A stretch of DNA of 44,790 nt from Sinorhizobium meliloti 4H41. GTDB taxonomy: Bacteria > Pseudomonadota > Alphaproteobacteria > Rhizobiales > Rhizobiaceae. Positions 15,820 to 23,997 of the stretch are shown here, piece by piece. Below the pieces are notes generated by a model. The model was not told where the DNA came from, made no database searches, and saw nothing but the letters and a program-made list of their open reading frames with translations. A program made the translations under genes and the position numbers. Numbering within the stretch: the first letter of the stretch is position 1; each line of letters opens with the position of its first letter. The DNA lies in the NCBI RefSeq assembly GCF_000375585.1, contig NZ_AQWP01000022.1, positions 290-45,079 on the forward strand. Reading direction: 5' to 3'.

Positions 15820-17925
15820 ATGATCCCAGACAGACCACGCACCGTCTTTGTTTGTTCCTGTGAACGCAGCATGCCGGACTTTGGCCAGAGTGTCGCCCGT
15901 GGATGCTCAAGCGACCAAATCCAATCTGGAAATCAACTCTGCGGCGCCGAACTCGACCGCGTCCGCAACGCATTGAATGGAGGCGACGACATCACGATAG
16001 CCTGCACACAGCAGGAACGGCTTTTCCGTGAAGTCGCGCAGGAACGTGGCTTTGCGGGCGAACTCGCTTTCGTCAACATCCGCGAGACGTCAGGCTGGTC
16101 GGCACAAGGGGCATCCGCCGGGCCGAAAGCCGCGGCACTCGTGGCGATGGCGGCGGAAACGGTCACTTCGCCGACCAGCGTTACGCTCGCGAGCAACGGC
16201 GTGGTGCTCGTCTATGGCCGGAACGAAGCGGCGATCGAGGCTGGACGGCAGCTTGCCGACGAGATGAACGTCACGGTTCTTTTGACGCGGCCGGACGATG
16301 TCACGCCCCATCGCGTCTGGGATTTCCCCGTTGTGCAGGGCACGATCCGCAACGCGCGCGGTCATCTCGGCGCGTTTGAACTGACGATCGACGATTTCGC
16401 GATGCCATCGCCATCGTCGCGCAAGCGTCTGCGTTTTGGCGCGCCGCGGGATGGCGCACTATCGAATGCCGATATAGTTCTTGACCTTTCCGGCGGCGCT
16501 CCCCTGTTTCCTGCCCATGAATTGCGGGCAGGTTATCTGAGAGCGGATCCAGCCGACCGCGCGGGCCTTGCTGCCGCGATCGCCAAGGCAGCCGGCCTTG
16601 TGGGGGAATTCGAAAAGCCTCGCTACATCAATTTTTCCGCCGATCTTTGCGCCCATTCGCGTTCGCGCATCACCGGATGCACGCGCTGCATCAACCTTTG
16701 TCCTACGGGTGCGATTGCACCCGCTGGCGACCATGTCGCGATCGACGCTGATGTCTGCGCCGGCTGCGGCAGTTGCGCGGCCGCCTGTCCGACCGGTGCC
16801 GCCGCCTATGCTTTCCCGGATGCGGCGGCCCTGCTTCGACGCCTGCGCACGCTCCTGCTCACCTATCACAGGGTAGGCGGCAGCGATCCGATCGTGCTGT
16901 TTCACGATGAAGGTCATGGAGAGCCGCTTATCGATGCGCTGGCGCGTTTCGGGCAGGGACTGCCCGCGAATGTGCTGCCGGTCGGTGTGAATGAGATAAC
17001 GCAGCTGGGGGTCGAGGCGTGGACTGCACCGGCCGCCTGGGGAGCGGTGGCGATCAGGGCCCTTTCTTCGGCGAGGGGGAAACATGACCTGACCGGCCTA
17101 GCCAGAAACGTCACCATCGCCAATCTTCTTGGACAATCGCTGGGTTATGGAGCCGATCTCTGCGGCGTGATCGAAGCGGACGACCCCGATGATCTGCAAA
17201 CGGTTCTCGGGCGGATGGTGCCGCAAGCGGATGCGCGAAAGCCGGTGACATTCCTGCCGGTCGGAGGCAAGCGCAGCTTGCTGAAAAGCTCGGTGATCGG
17301 CTTGTATGAGGCCGCTCCGACGCCGGTAGAGCGCACGGCATTGCCAGCGGCCGCGCCATTTGGCGGGCTCGACGTCAATGTCGATGCCTGTACGCTGTGC
17401 CTGTCATGCGTATCGGCCTGTCCGACGGGCGCGCTCTCCGACAGTGAAGAGCGGCCAGCTTTGTTTTTTGCCGAGAGCGCCTGCGTGCAGTGCGGGCTCT
17501 GTGCCGCGACTTGTCCAGAAAAGGCAATCGCGTTGGTACCGCAACTGGATTTCCAGGCCTGGAATGGGCCCCGCCGGGTGATCAAACAGGAAGAACCGTT
17601 CCATTGCATTCGATGCGACACGCCATTCGGAACGAAAAGTACCGTCGAACGCATCGTTGACAAGCTGGGGGGCAAGCACTGGATGTTTTCCGGCGAGAAT
17701 GCCCGACGCCTCGATGTCGTGCGGATGTGCGACAACTGTCGTGTCGAATCCGTCATGAATGAAGGGTTCGATCCTTACGAAGCGTCGGGCCGTCCCGCTC
17801 CACGGACGACGGAGGATTACTTGCGGGAGCGCGACGCAACGACAGACAAATCGGTTGAGTTTAGTCGCGGCGGGTCTCAGCCTGTAAAAAGCGGATCAGC
17901 GCTGCACGATCCTCGGGATCGTTGA
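15820..17925 (+). CDS. Multi-cluster 4Fe-4S ferredoxin-like protein of the FDH locus
   Basis: This 701-residue cytoplasmic protein contains two ferredoxin-type pairs. The first is CTRCINLCPTG with CAGCGSCAAACPTG, near 284-325. The second is CTLCLSCVSACPTG with CVQCGLCAATCPEK, in the last third. Additional cysteines in VFVCSCERSMPDF, HCIRCDTPFG and MCDNC could hold more metal. The stretch between the ferredoxin pairs has a Rossmann-like look. GGGGGGAGAAG precedes the ATG. It is transcribed away from the formate dehydrogenase operon from the same short intergenic gap. Its 3' end overlaps the convergent WD40-cytochrome gene by 65 bases. It probably moves electrons for formate oxidation or enzyme assembly, but the partner is not known. 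Confidence 0.85.
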   Translation: MIPDRPRTVFVCSCERSMPDFGQSVARGCSSDQIQSGNQLCGAELDRVRNALNGGDDITIACTQQERLFREVAQERGFAGELAFVNIRETSGWSAQGASAGPKAAALVAMAAETVTSPTSVTLASNGVVLVYGRNEAAIEAGRQLADEMNVTVLLTRPDDVTPHRVWDFPVVQGTIRNARGHLGAFELTIDDFAMPSPSSRKRLRFGAPRDGALSNADIVLDLSGGAPLFPAHELRAGYLRADPADRAGLAAAIAKAAGLVGEFEKPRYINFSADLCAHSRSRITGCTRCINLCPTGAIAPAGDHVAIDADVCAGCGSCAAACPTGAAAYAFPDAAALLRRLRTLLLTYHRVGGSDPIVLFHDEGHGEPLIDALARFGQGLPANVLPVGVNEITQLGVEAWTAPAAWGAVAIRALSSARGKHDLTGLARNVTIANLLGQSLGYGADLCGVIEADDPDDLQTVLGRMVPQADARKPVTFLPVGGKRSLLKSSVIGLYEAAPTPVERTALPAAAPFGGLDVNVDACTLCLSCVSACPTGALSDSEERPALFFAESACVQCGLCAATCPEKAIALVPQLDFQAWNGPRRVIKQEEPFHCIRCDTPFGTKSTVERIVDKLGGKHWMFSGENARRLDVVRMCDNCRVESVMNEGFDPYEASGRPAPRTTEDYLRERDATTDKSVEFSRGGSQPVKSGSALHDPRDR

Positions 17926-19156
17926 TCGTCTGCTCCGGCATCTTGGTCCCTGGCGTATATATGCTTGGCCCCAGTTCGAAGAGCTTCGACACCGTTTCCG
18001 GCGTCCAGACGATATCCATCCGCCGGAAAGCGGGGGAGTAGGGATAGCCGGCAAGCGACGCGATCCTGCGGCCGAAGATGCCGTGCAGCGTCGGTCCGGC
18101 GCGATTGCCGTCCTCCGGGCCGAGCGTATGGCAGGCGATGCAGGCACGGAAGACTTCGGCGTCCGGATTGCCGGCATATTCGCTCATGAGATCGGCCTGG
18201 ATCGCGGCTGAGGTTCCAAGCCGCCTGCCGGTTTCAACATCCCATTCGCTTATTATGTTGTCCGCACCGCCGGCCAGCAGCGTCCGGGCACGGCGTGGAA
18301 AGGCAAGGGCCCACACCGGCGCAACGCCGGCACTGCCGAGGGTGTGAACCGGCTTCAGGGTGCGGGAGTCGAGCAACACGATGCCCTCCCTGATGGCCGA
18401 GGCGGCGATGTATTTCTCATCAGCCGTAGCCGCTAGTGCGATCAGGGGGCCGGAGGACACCCTGACCTCGGCCACAATCGCGCCGCTTCGGTCGAGCTGG
18501 CGCAATGTCCCGTCTGCGCCTGCTGCAAGCAGGCGGTCGCCCGGCATCGTCACGAGGGCGTTGAGTGGCCCCGGCATGGATATTCGCATCGGCGCAGCGT
18601 CATGTCCCGGCGGCCATAGTATGATGGCTGCGTCATAGCCAGCACTTGCAAGCGTTCCGTCGGACAGAAAGGTGACCGCGTTAACATTGCCATGGTGGCC
18701 TTTGAGTATGCGCGGCGCAGCGCCGGAAAGCGGCCACAGCCGCACGCTCGTATCCCAGGAGGCAGAAGCGAGCGTAGAGCCGTCGGGCGCGACTGCCAGT
18801 GCGACAACCGGCCCGTCATGGCCATGCAACACGGATACCGGCGCGCTGCGTCCGGCCTCCCAGATTGCGATTCGGCCGTCGGCCCCGGCGCTGGCGTAAC
18901 GCCCCCGCGGCAAGGCAGCGACGGCATCGACCTGACTTTCGTGAAACAGCAGCACCTGCTGCGCCTCGCCCGTTTCAAGCGACCAGATAATCGCCTTGGT
19001 ATCGAAACTGCCGGTGATCGCTGTCTGTCCGTCAGGGGCTATGGCGATTGAACGCACCGGGCCTCCGTGGCCGCGCAGTTCCGCCCCATGCGCAGTCGCG
19101 CCGAAGAGGAAGGAAGCGGCTGCCACCAGGCAGCGTATAGCGAGCATCGCCTTCAT
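17861..19156 (-). CDS. WD40 beta-propeller fused to a cytochrome c domain
   Basis: A signal peptide (ending near TAHGAE, residue 25) is followed by seven or so WD40-type repeats, for example GHGGPVRSIAIAPDGQTAI and GHDGPVVALAVAPDGSTLAS. The C-terminal class I cytochrome c has haem motif CIACH at 339-343 and likely axial Met406 in PGTKMPE. The length is 431 residues. The mature protein should be periplasmic, where the formate dehydrogenase active site also faces. It could be an electron acceptor or a docking factor, but no function is established. It converges on, and overlaps, the ferredoxin-like gene. Confidence 0.88.
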   Translation of the reverse strand: MKAMLAIRCLVAAASFLFGATAHGAELRGHGGPVRSIAIAPDGQTAITGSFDTKAIIWSLETGEAQQVLLFHESQVDAVAALPRGRYASAGADGRIAIWEAGRSAPVSVLHGHDGPVVALAVAPDGSTLASASWDTSVRLWPLSGAAPRILKGHHGNVNAVTFLSDGTLASAGYDAAIILWPPGHDAAPMRISMPGPLNALVTMPGDRLLAAGADGTLRQLDRSGAIVAEVRVSSGPLIALAATADEKYIAASAIREGIVLLDSRTLKPVHTLGSAGVAPVWALAFPRRARTLLAGGADNIISEWDVETGRRLGTSAAIQADLMSEYAGNPDAEVFRACIACHTLGPEDGNRAGPTLHGIFGRRIASLAGYPYSPAFRRMDIVWTPETVSKLFELGPSIYTPGTKMPEQTINDPEDRAALIRFLQAETRRD

Positions 19157-19256
19157 TGCACCTCAAACGGATTCATGCTCGATTGGCGATGGTCTCCGTT
19201 GCAGGAACGGAAAGTGCCGGATCGACCTTACTGTTCACTCTGTTCGAGGCAATCAT

Positions 19257-19463
19257 ATGATCACGAATATGGAAACCGACCCCTTCAACGTCTCCATGCG
19301 CAAGTTCCTCAAGCAGGTCGGGGTGACCTCGCAACAGGCGATAGAGAAGGCAGTGGAGCAAAAAGGTCTGAAAGGACAAGGGAAGCTGATCGTCAAGGCC
19401 GTCATCACGTCGGAGGCCGCCGGCCTGAATCATGTCGTGGAAGGCGAGATCGATCTGGGATGA
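19257..19463 (+). CDS. DUF6494 family small protein
   Basis: The product has 68 residues and reads METDPFNVSMRKFLKQVGVT after a four-residue lead, then SQQAIEKAV and KLIVKAVI. This is the pattern I associate with DUF6494. It is soluble and basic to neutral. Starts at 19257 and 19269 are both possible; a weak GAGG lies before the first. It stands divergent from the WD40-cytochrome gene and just before the metal-uptake genes. Function is unknown. Confidence 0.75.
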   Translation: MITNMETDPFNVSMRKFLKQVGVTSQQAIEKAVEQKGLKGQGKLIVKAVITSEAAGLNHVVEGEIDLG

Positions 19464-19580
19464 GCCAGCGGATGCTGCTTTGCCCTTTCGACCGAAAGTT
19501 GCACGCATTTTAACGGTTCCGATGCTCAGTCAAGGTGTTCGAGCATCCTTTGTCCATTCGCTCAAGAACGCGTAAGCGCT

Positions 19581-20456
19581 CTACTTGAAGAACCGGATCC
19601 GGCCGGCCGGGCTTGTATCATACCCGGTAAGCTCGACGGCGCGGTCGGTAAAAACCTTTTGCGGCAAGAAACCTAACAGCGCCTGGAAGGAGGGCTGAAA
19701 ATAGGTTCGCTGACGCATGAGCAGGTCGAAATTTTCCCACAGCAGCGGCAGGAATTCCAGGCCAGCCGTGCGAGCGGCGGCGCGTGTGGCAATGCCGCAA
19801 TCCGCCTGGCCGCTCCGCACGGCGGATGCAAGATCGGGACCGGTCAGGCAGGGCGGCTCCAGTCGATTGAGGTCGCTGTGTTTCGCGCCTAAATCTGCCA
19901 GCAACCGAGCAAGCAGCATATCCGCTCCGGCACCGCGTTGACGAACGGCCATCCTCGCACCACTCGTCAGGACGTCATTGAGACCGTTCAGCGATTTGGG
20001 ATTGCCCGGCTCCAGCAATAGGCCTTGCTCGCGGCGGACGAAGCCGACCAGCACCGCATCGCTTAGCCGTGGCATGGCGGCTACCGCATCGACATTTGCA
20101 TCTTCCACCGTGCTATGGAAATGGATCGCAGCGGCCGCGACCTCTCCGCGCAGCAGCCGCGCGACACCGTCTTCAGTGCCTTCCGCCAATGTGGCAAGCC
20201 CCGAGCCTGACTGACGCAGGCTCCATTCCAGCAGGTCATCCTGGCTCCCCCCCACGATAGGTGGCAGTTCGAGCGATATCATTCCCGCCGGCTGCACGAG
20301 CCCCGAAAGGACCCAGCGGTCGAGTTCGTGCCGTGGGAATAGCCATTTGCCTGCCACCTTGCTGCACGGGATTCGCTCCTTCGAAATCAACTCGTAAATC
20401 TTACGCTCTCCCAAGCGAAGATAGTCAGCGGCCTCGGATGTGGTCAGCAAGATCAT
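19581..20456 (-). CDS. HTH regulator with PBP-like ligand domain, likely for the tup genes
   Basis: An excisionase/MerR-type helix-turn-helix lies at residues 1-50 (LLTTSEAADYLRLGERKIYE, then KVAGKWLFPRHELDRWV). A periplasmic-binding-protein-like domain follows over about 75-291, with AVRQRGAGADMLLARLLADL and ADCGIATRAAARTAGLEFLP. The same kind of domain ends the MoeA fusion at 23998. The length is 291 residues, with no signal peptide, so it acts in the cytoplasm. It is divergent from tupB across 89 AT-rich bases, which suggests control of the importer in response to tungstate, molybdate or a cofactor form. Ligand and operator are not proven. Confidence 0.85.
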   Translation of the reverse strand: MILLTTSEAADYLRLGERKIYELISKERIPCSKVAGKWLFPRHELDRWVLSGLVQPAGMISLELPPIVGGSQDDLLEWSLRQSGSGLATLAEGTEDGVARLLRGEVAAAAIHFHSTVEDANVDAVAAMPRLSDAVLVGFVRREQGLLLEPGNPKSLNGLNDVLTSGARMAVRQRGAGADMLLARLLADLGAKHSDLNRLEPPCLTGPDLASAVRSGQADCGIATRAAARTAGLEFLPLLWENFDLLMRQRTYFQPSFQALLGFLPQKVFTDRAVELTGYDTSPAGRIRFFK

Positions 20457-20545
20457 CCTGCATTTTTATGCATATTTGCGCGATTGTTCAATAATTTGAC
20501 ATCCATGAAAAAAAGGCCGGAAATTGCGCCAAGGGAAGGTGCCTC
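20457..20545. promoter_or_regulatory. AT-rich divergent promoter region between regulator and tupB
   Basis: This short gap is markedly richer in A and T than its surroundings. It contains TTGACA at 20496-20501 on the plus strand, a possible -35 box for the tup operon, though no good -10 follows. ATGCAT and similar short symmetric pieces occur near 20468-20473. AAGGGAAGG at 20529-20537 gives tupB a fair ribosome site. A regulator site here is expected from the gene layout but not proven. Confidence 0.45.
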
Positions 20546-21238
20546 ATGTCGGAAACACTCACTGCATGGCAGCTTATCGCATCCGGAGATGCCACCCTAT
20601 TTGCGATCGTCGGCCTGTCGCTGGCCGTCAGCCTGACGGCTGTCGTGGCTGCGGGGATTATCGGTTTTCCGCTTGGTGCCATTCTCGCGCTGACCCGCTT
20701 CCCCGGCCGCACGGCGATGGTCGTGGTGTTGAACGGTTTCATGGGCTTGCCGCCGGTTGTCGTAGGTTTGAGCGTCTACCTGCTGCTATCGCGGTCAGGG
20801 CCGCTGGGAGAACTCGGTCTCCTCTTTACGCCGACCGCCATGGTTATCGCGCAGGCGTTTCTGGTTCTGCCCATCATTGCCGCGCTGACGCGCCAGACAG
20901 TTGAGGATCTTTGGCTCGAATATCGCGAGGAGTTGGGCGCCATGGGGGTCGGCTGGGCCAGCAGGGTTGCGACGCTTTTGTGGGACAGCCGCTTCAGCCT
21001 CGTTACCGTCTTGCTTGCAGGCTTCGGCAGGGCCGCGGCCGAAGTCGGCACGGTGATGATCGTCGGCGGCAATATCGATGGCTTCACCCGCACTATGACC
21101 ACCACGATTGCTCTGGAAACCTCAAAGGGAAATATTGCCCTTGCGATCGGGCTTGGCATCATCCTTATTCTCCTCATTCTGCTGGTAAATGCCACTGCCT
21201 GGGGCGTGCGGGTATGGGCCGTGGAAAGGGCCGGTTAG
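20546..21238 (+). CDS. tupB: Tungstate-type ABC transporter permease
   Basis: The 230-residue membrane protein has the layout of oxyanion permeases. After MSETLTAWQLIASGD come membrane segments around LSLAVSLTAVVAAGIIGFPL and VVVLNGFMGLPPVVVGL. The cytoplasmic coupling loop is EELGAMGVGWASRVATLLW, and TVMIVGGNIDGFTRTMTT follows. It pairs with the ATPase gene two bases downstream and the TupA-type binding protein after it. TupB is preferred over ModB because of the TupA partner. Confidence 0.88.
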   Translation: MSETLTAWQLIASGDATLFAIVGLSLAVSLTAVVAAGIIGFPLGAILALTRFPGRTAMVVVLNGFMGLPPVVVGLSVYLLLSRSGPLGELGLLFTPTAMVIAQAFLVLPIIAALTRQTVEDLWLEYREELGAMGVGWASRVATLLWDSRFSLVTVLLAGFGRAAAEVGTVMIVGGNIDGFTRTMTTTIALETSKGNIALAIGLGIILILLILLVNATAWGVRVWAVERAG

Positions 21239-21240
21239 AA

Positions 21241-21963
21241 ATGCGCGCTGCTGCAAGCAATCTTCCCCTTATCTTCGATGACGTGTCGCTGAGCGCCGGT
21301 GCGACGACCATACTCGACCGAATAAGCCTGACGATCGGGCTGGGAGCGCCGACGTTTGTTCTTGGCCCCAATGGGGCGGGCAAGACCTCGCTGTTGCGGC
21401 TGTGCATGGGCTTGCTTGGCCCGTCGCGGGGGGTCGTGAGCTGGGGTGGCCGGATCGATGCCGGCCCCGAACGCCGAGCGATCCTGTTTCAGAAGCCCGT
21501 AATGTTGCGGCGCTCGGTTGCCGCGAATGTTGCGTATGGACTTGCTCACGCCGGTTGCCCGCGCGGCCTGCGCGCCCAGCGCACCGAGGAATTGCTCGAC
21601 AGTGTTGACCTGAGTGCGCTGGCTTCGAGGCCTGCGCGCCGTTTGTCGGGCGGTGAACAGCAAAGACTGGCGCTTGCGCGTGCCCTGGCGCGCCAGCCGG
21701 AAATTCTCCTGCTCGATGAACCGACCGCAAGCCTTGATCCGGCGGCAACGCGCTTCGTGGAGGAAATAATCCTCGCGACGGCCCATTCGGGCACCAAGAT
21801 CATCATGGCTTCACACGATCTGGGCCAGGTGCGCAGACTTGCCGGAGATGTCGTGTTCCTGGCCCATGGCCGTCTCTTCGAGCATGCCAATGCTAGGGAT
21901 TTTTTCGATCGTCCAGCCACGCCGCAGGCTGCGGCCTTTATACGCGGCGATCTCGTCCTTTGA
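21241..21963 (+). CDS. tupC: Tungstate-type ABC transporter ATP-binding protein
   Basis: The product has 240 residues. It has Walker A GPNGAGKTS, Q-loop LFQKPVMLRRSV, signature LSGGEQQRLALARAL, Walker B ILLLDEPTASLDP and switch His in MASHDLGQV. It energises tungstate import with the adjacent permease. The ATG at 21241 is two bases after the tupB stop; a longer open frame upstream lies inside tupB and is not real. It lacks the C-terminal molybdate-binding domain found in many ModC proteins, which fits a Tup-type system. Confidence 0.9.
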   Translation: MRAAASNLPLIFDDVSLSAGATTILDRISLTIGLGAPTFVLGPNGAGKTSLLRLCMGLLGPSRGVVSWGGRIDAGPERRAILFQKPVMLRRSVAANVAYGLAHAGCPRGLRAQRTEELLDSVDLSALASRPARRLSGGEQQRLALARALARQPEILLLDEPTASLDPAATRFVEEIILATAHSGTKIIMASHDLGQVRRLAGDVVFLAHGRLFEHANARDFFDRPATPQAAAFIRGDLVL

Positions 21964-21984
21964 TCGACAGAACGGAGATTGAAA

Positions 21985-22815
21985 ATGCCGACCCGCCGAC
22001 TGTTCTCTGTGGGAATGCTTCTGATCCTGGCCGGCGTGACGCCCGCGCTGGCACAAACCAAGTCGATCGTCGTCGCATCGACGACTTCTACCCAGGATTC
22101 GGGCCTGTTCGATTATATTCTTCCGCTGTTCGAGAAAGAGACTGGGATCGATGTCAAGGTCGTGGCACAGGGCACCGGCCAGGCACTCGACACCGGACGC
22201 CGTGGCGATGCCGACGTGGTCTTCGTTCATGCCAGGGCACAGGAAGAGAAGTTCATTCAGGAGGGCTTCGGAGTGAAGCGTTCCGACGTGATGTACAATG
22301 ATTTCGTGTTGATCGGCCCGAAAAGTGATCCCGCCAGTGTCAGTGGAATGACGGATATCGCGGCCGCCCTGGTTTCGATCGAAGCAAAAGAAGCGCCATT
22401 TGTCTCACGCGGTGACCGGTCGGGCACCCATTCTACGGAACTCAAGCTGTGGAGGGACGCTGGCATCGATATCGAGGCTGCTAAGGGTCCTTGGTACAAG
22501 GATATCGGACAGGGCATGGGAGCCGCGCTCAACACGGCATCGGCCATGGATGCCTACGTCCTTTCCGATCGCGGCACCTGGCTGTCCTTCAGGAACCGCG
22601 GTGACCTTGCTATTTCCGTCGAGGGCGACAAGCGGCTGTTCAACCAGTATGGCGTAATGCTGGTGAACCCGGAAAAACACCCCGATGTCAAGGCGGAGCT
22701 GGGCCAGATATTCATCGACTGGTTGATTTCGCCTGAGGGCCAGAAAGCGATCGGTGAGTACAAGATCGATGGCCAACAACTCTTCTTTCCAAATGCGAGC
22801 GGGCAGCGCATCTGA
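21985..22815 (+). CDS. tupA: Tungstate-type periplasmic binding protein
   Basis: The 276-residue protein starts with a signal peptide (MPTRRLFSVGMLLILAGVT... ending near ALAQ). The oxyanion-binding motif SIVVASTTSTQDSGLFDYI is the TTTS-like signature of TupA proteins. VVAQGTGQALDTGRRGDADV and FVSRGDRSGTHSTELKLW are also typical. TupA proteins bind tungstate far more tightly than molybdate, a property of the family that is not tested here. ATG 21985 is preferred over TTG 21979 because CGGAG lies at the right distance. It completes the tupBCA set. Confidence 0.92.
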   Translation: MPTRRLFSVGMLLILAGVTPALAQTKSIVVASTTSTQDSGLFDYILPLFEKETGIDVKVVAQGTGQALDTGRRGDADVVFVHARAQEEKFIQEGFGVKRSDVMYNDFVLIGPKSDPASVSGMTDIAAALVSIEAKEAPFVSRGDRSGTHSTELKLWRDAGIDIEAAKGPWYKDIGQGMGAALNTASAMDAYVLSDRGTWLSFRNRGDLAISVEGDKRLFNQYGVMLVNPEKHPDVKAELGQIFIDWLISPEGQKAIGEYKIDGQQLFFPNASGQRI

Positions 22816-22857
22816 GGTCTGTTGCCAAGGTGCCCGCATCTGTCCCATTATCGGGCG

Positions 22858-23988
22858 ATGATGACAGTGCATCCTCCGACGAGCGCCCTGATAAGCCTGG
22901 AAGTGGCGCTTGCGGCGCTTCTCAGTGGTTTGGTGCCTATCGCTCCCCGGTCGGAGCCGCTTGACCGGGCGCTTGGTCGTGTCGCCGCGGCGATGCCGGC
23001 TGCCTTGCCGGCACTGCCGTTGCGAGACATTGCGACAATTGATGGCTGGGCGTGTTGTTCACTCGACCTCGTGGGAGCGTCCGCCTACTCACCTCTGGCG
23101 CTTTCGACGGCCCCGGCCCGGGTGGAAGTGGGCGACGTCATGCCGACTGGATCGGACTGTGTGTTGCAAGCCGATCTGATCGATTGCAGCAGCCCAGTCG
23201 TTCTTGCCTTCGGCGAGGCTGCTCCCGGTCAGGGCGTGCGCCGGGTGGGGGAGGACATGACCGCACATCGACCCCCGGTTCTTGAAGGCGGGATAGTCGG
23301 CGCCGCGGACCTGCTGATCGCTCGCAAAGCAGGGCTGAGCCAGATTCCCGTACGCAGCCCGCACGTGCGTGTAATCGATGTCGCTTCCGTAAACCATGAG
23401 ACGTTCTCGACGCGCCTCGTTGCCGAATGTGTGATGACCTCGAATGCGACGATCGCCGCGATCGAGACCGCGAACCGTGATGCAGCTTCGATCGCAGCCG
23501 CTCTTGCCGGCGAGGTTTGTGATCTGCTTCTCCTGGTCGGAGGCACTGGTGCTGGGCGCCTTGACGCTACTGCCGAGGCCTTGACGCTATCCAACGCGTT
23601 GATTGCGCACCGTATCGCCATGCGGCCTGGCGATACTACGGCGATCGGCCGGCTTGGCAGTACACCGCTGGTCGCTTTGGCCGGGGCACCTGACCATGTC
23701 TTTGCCGGCTTTCTTGCATTGGTCCAGCCGATCCTGGACCGTTTATCAGGCCGCTCGAAGCGGATTGGTACAACCTTGCCGCTCTCGCGAAAGATTGCGT
23801 CGAAGGTCGGGCTCAGTGAGATTGTCCTGCTCGGCAGAGAGCAGGCCATGTGGACGCCGCTTGCCGTTGGCAATTTTTCACTGGAGGCCATGCGGCTTGC
23901 CGATGCCTGGCTGGCAGTGCCCGGTGATAGCGAGGGATATGACGTCGGCACGTCCGTCACAGCTATGCCCCTTCGCAATTTGAACTGA
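22858..23988 (+). CDS. Diverged MoeA-like molybdopterin-binding protein
   Basis: The 376-residue product can be aligned by eye with MoeA but key motifs are altered. The usual DGYA region reads IATIDGWACCSLDLVG. The SGGxSxGD loop is replaced by LLVGGTGAGRLDATAEAL. The KPGKP loop is replaced by AMRPGDTTAIGRLGSTPL. These changes suggest loss of ordinary molybdotransferase activity; it may bind cofactor or act with the next gene product. The start at 22858 (ATG ATG) is uncertain. It lies ten bases before the MoeA-PBP fusion, so the two are probably made together. Confidence 0.8.
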   Translation: MMTVHPPTSALISLEVALAALLSGLVPIAPRSEPLDRALGRVAAAMPAALPALPLRDIATIDGWACCSLDLVGASAYSPLALSTAPARVEVGDVMPTGSDCVLQADLIDCSSPVVLAFGEAAPGQGVRRVGEDMTAHRPPVLEGGIVGAADLLIARKAGLSQIPVRSPHVRVIDVASVNHETFSTRLVAECVMTSNATIAAIETANRDAASIAAALAGEVCDLLLLVGGTGAGRLDATAEALTLSNALIAHRIAMRPGDTTAIGRLGSTPLVALAGAPDHVFAGFLALVQPILDRLSGRSKRIGTTLPLSRKIASKVGLSEIVLLGREQAMWTPLAVGNFSLEAMRLADAWLAVPGDSEGYDVGTSVTAMPLRNLN

Positions 23989-23997
23989 GCAGCCATC

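Noticed and set aside
20911..21240. N-terminal extension of the tupC frame into tupB
   Set aside because: The extension overlaps the conserved permease and reads as arginine-rich noise. ATG 21241 starts a normal ATPase.
20546..22815. Molybdate (Mod) rather than tungstate (Tup) transporter
   Set aside because: The binding protein has the TupA-type STTSTQDSGL motif and the ATPase lacks the C-terminal molybdate-binding domain common in ModC. Some doubt on in vivo preference remains.
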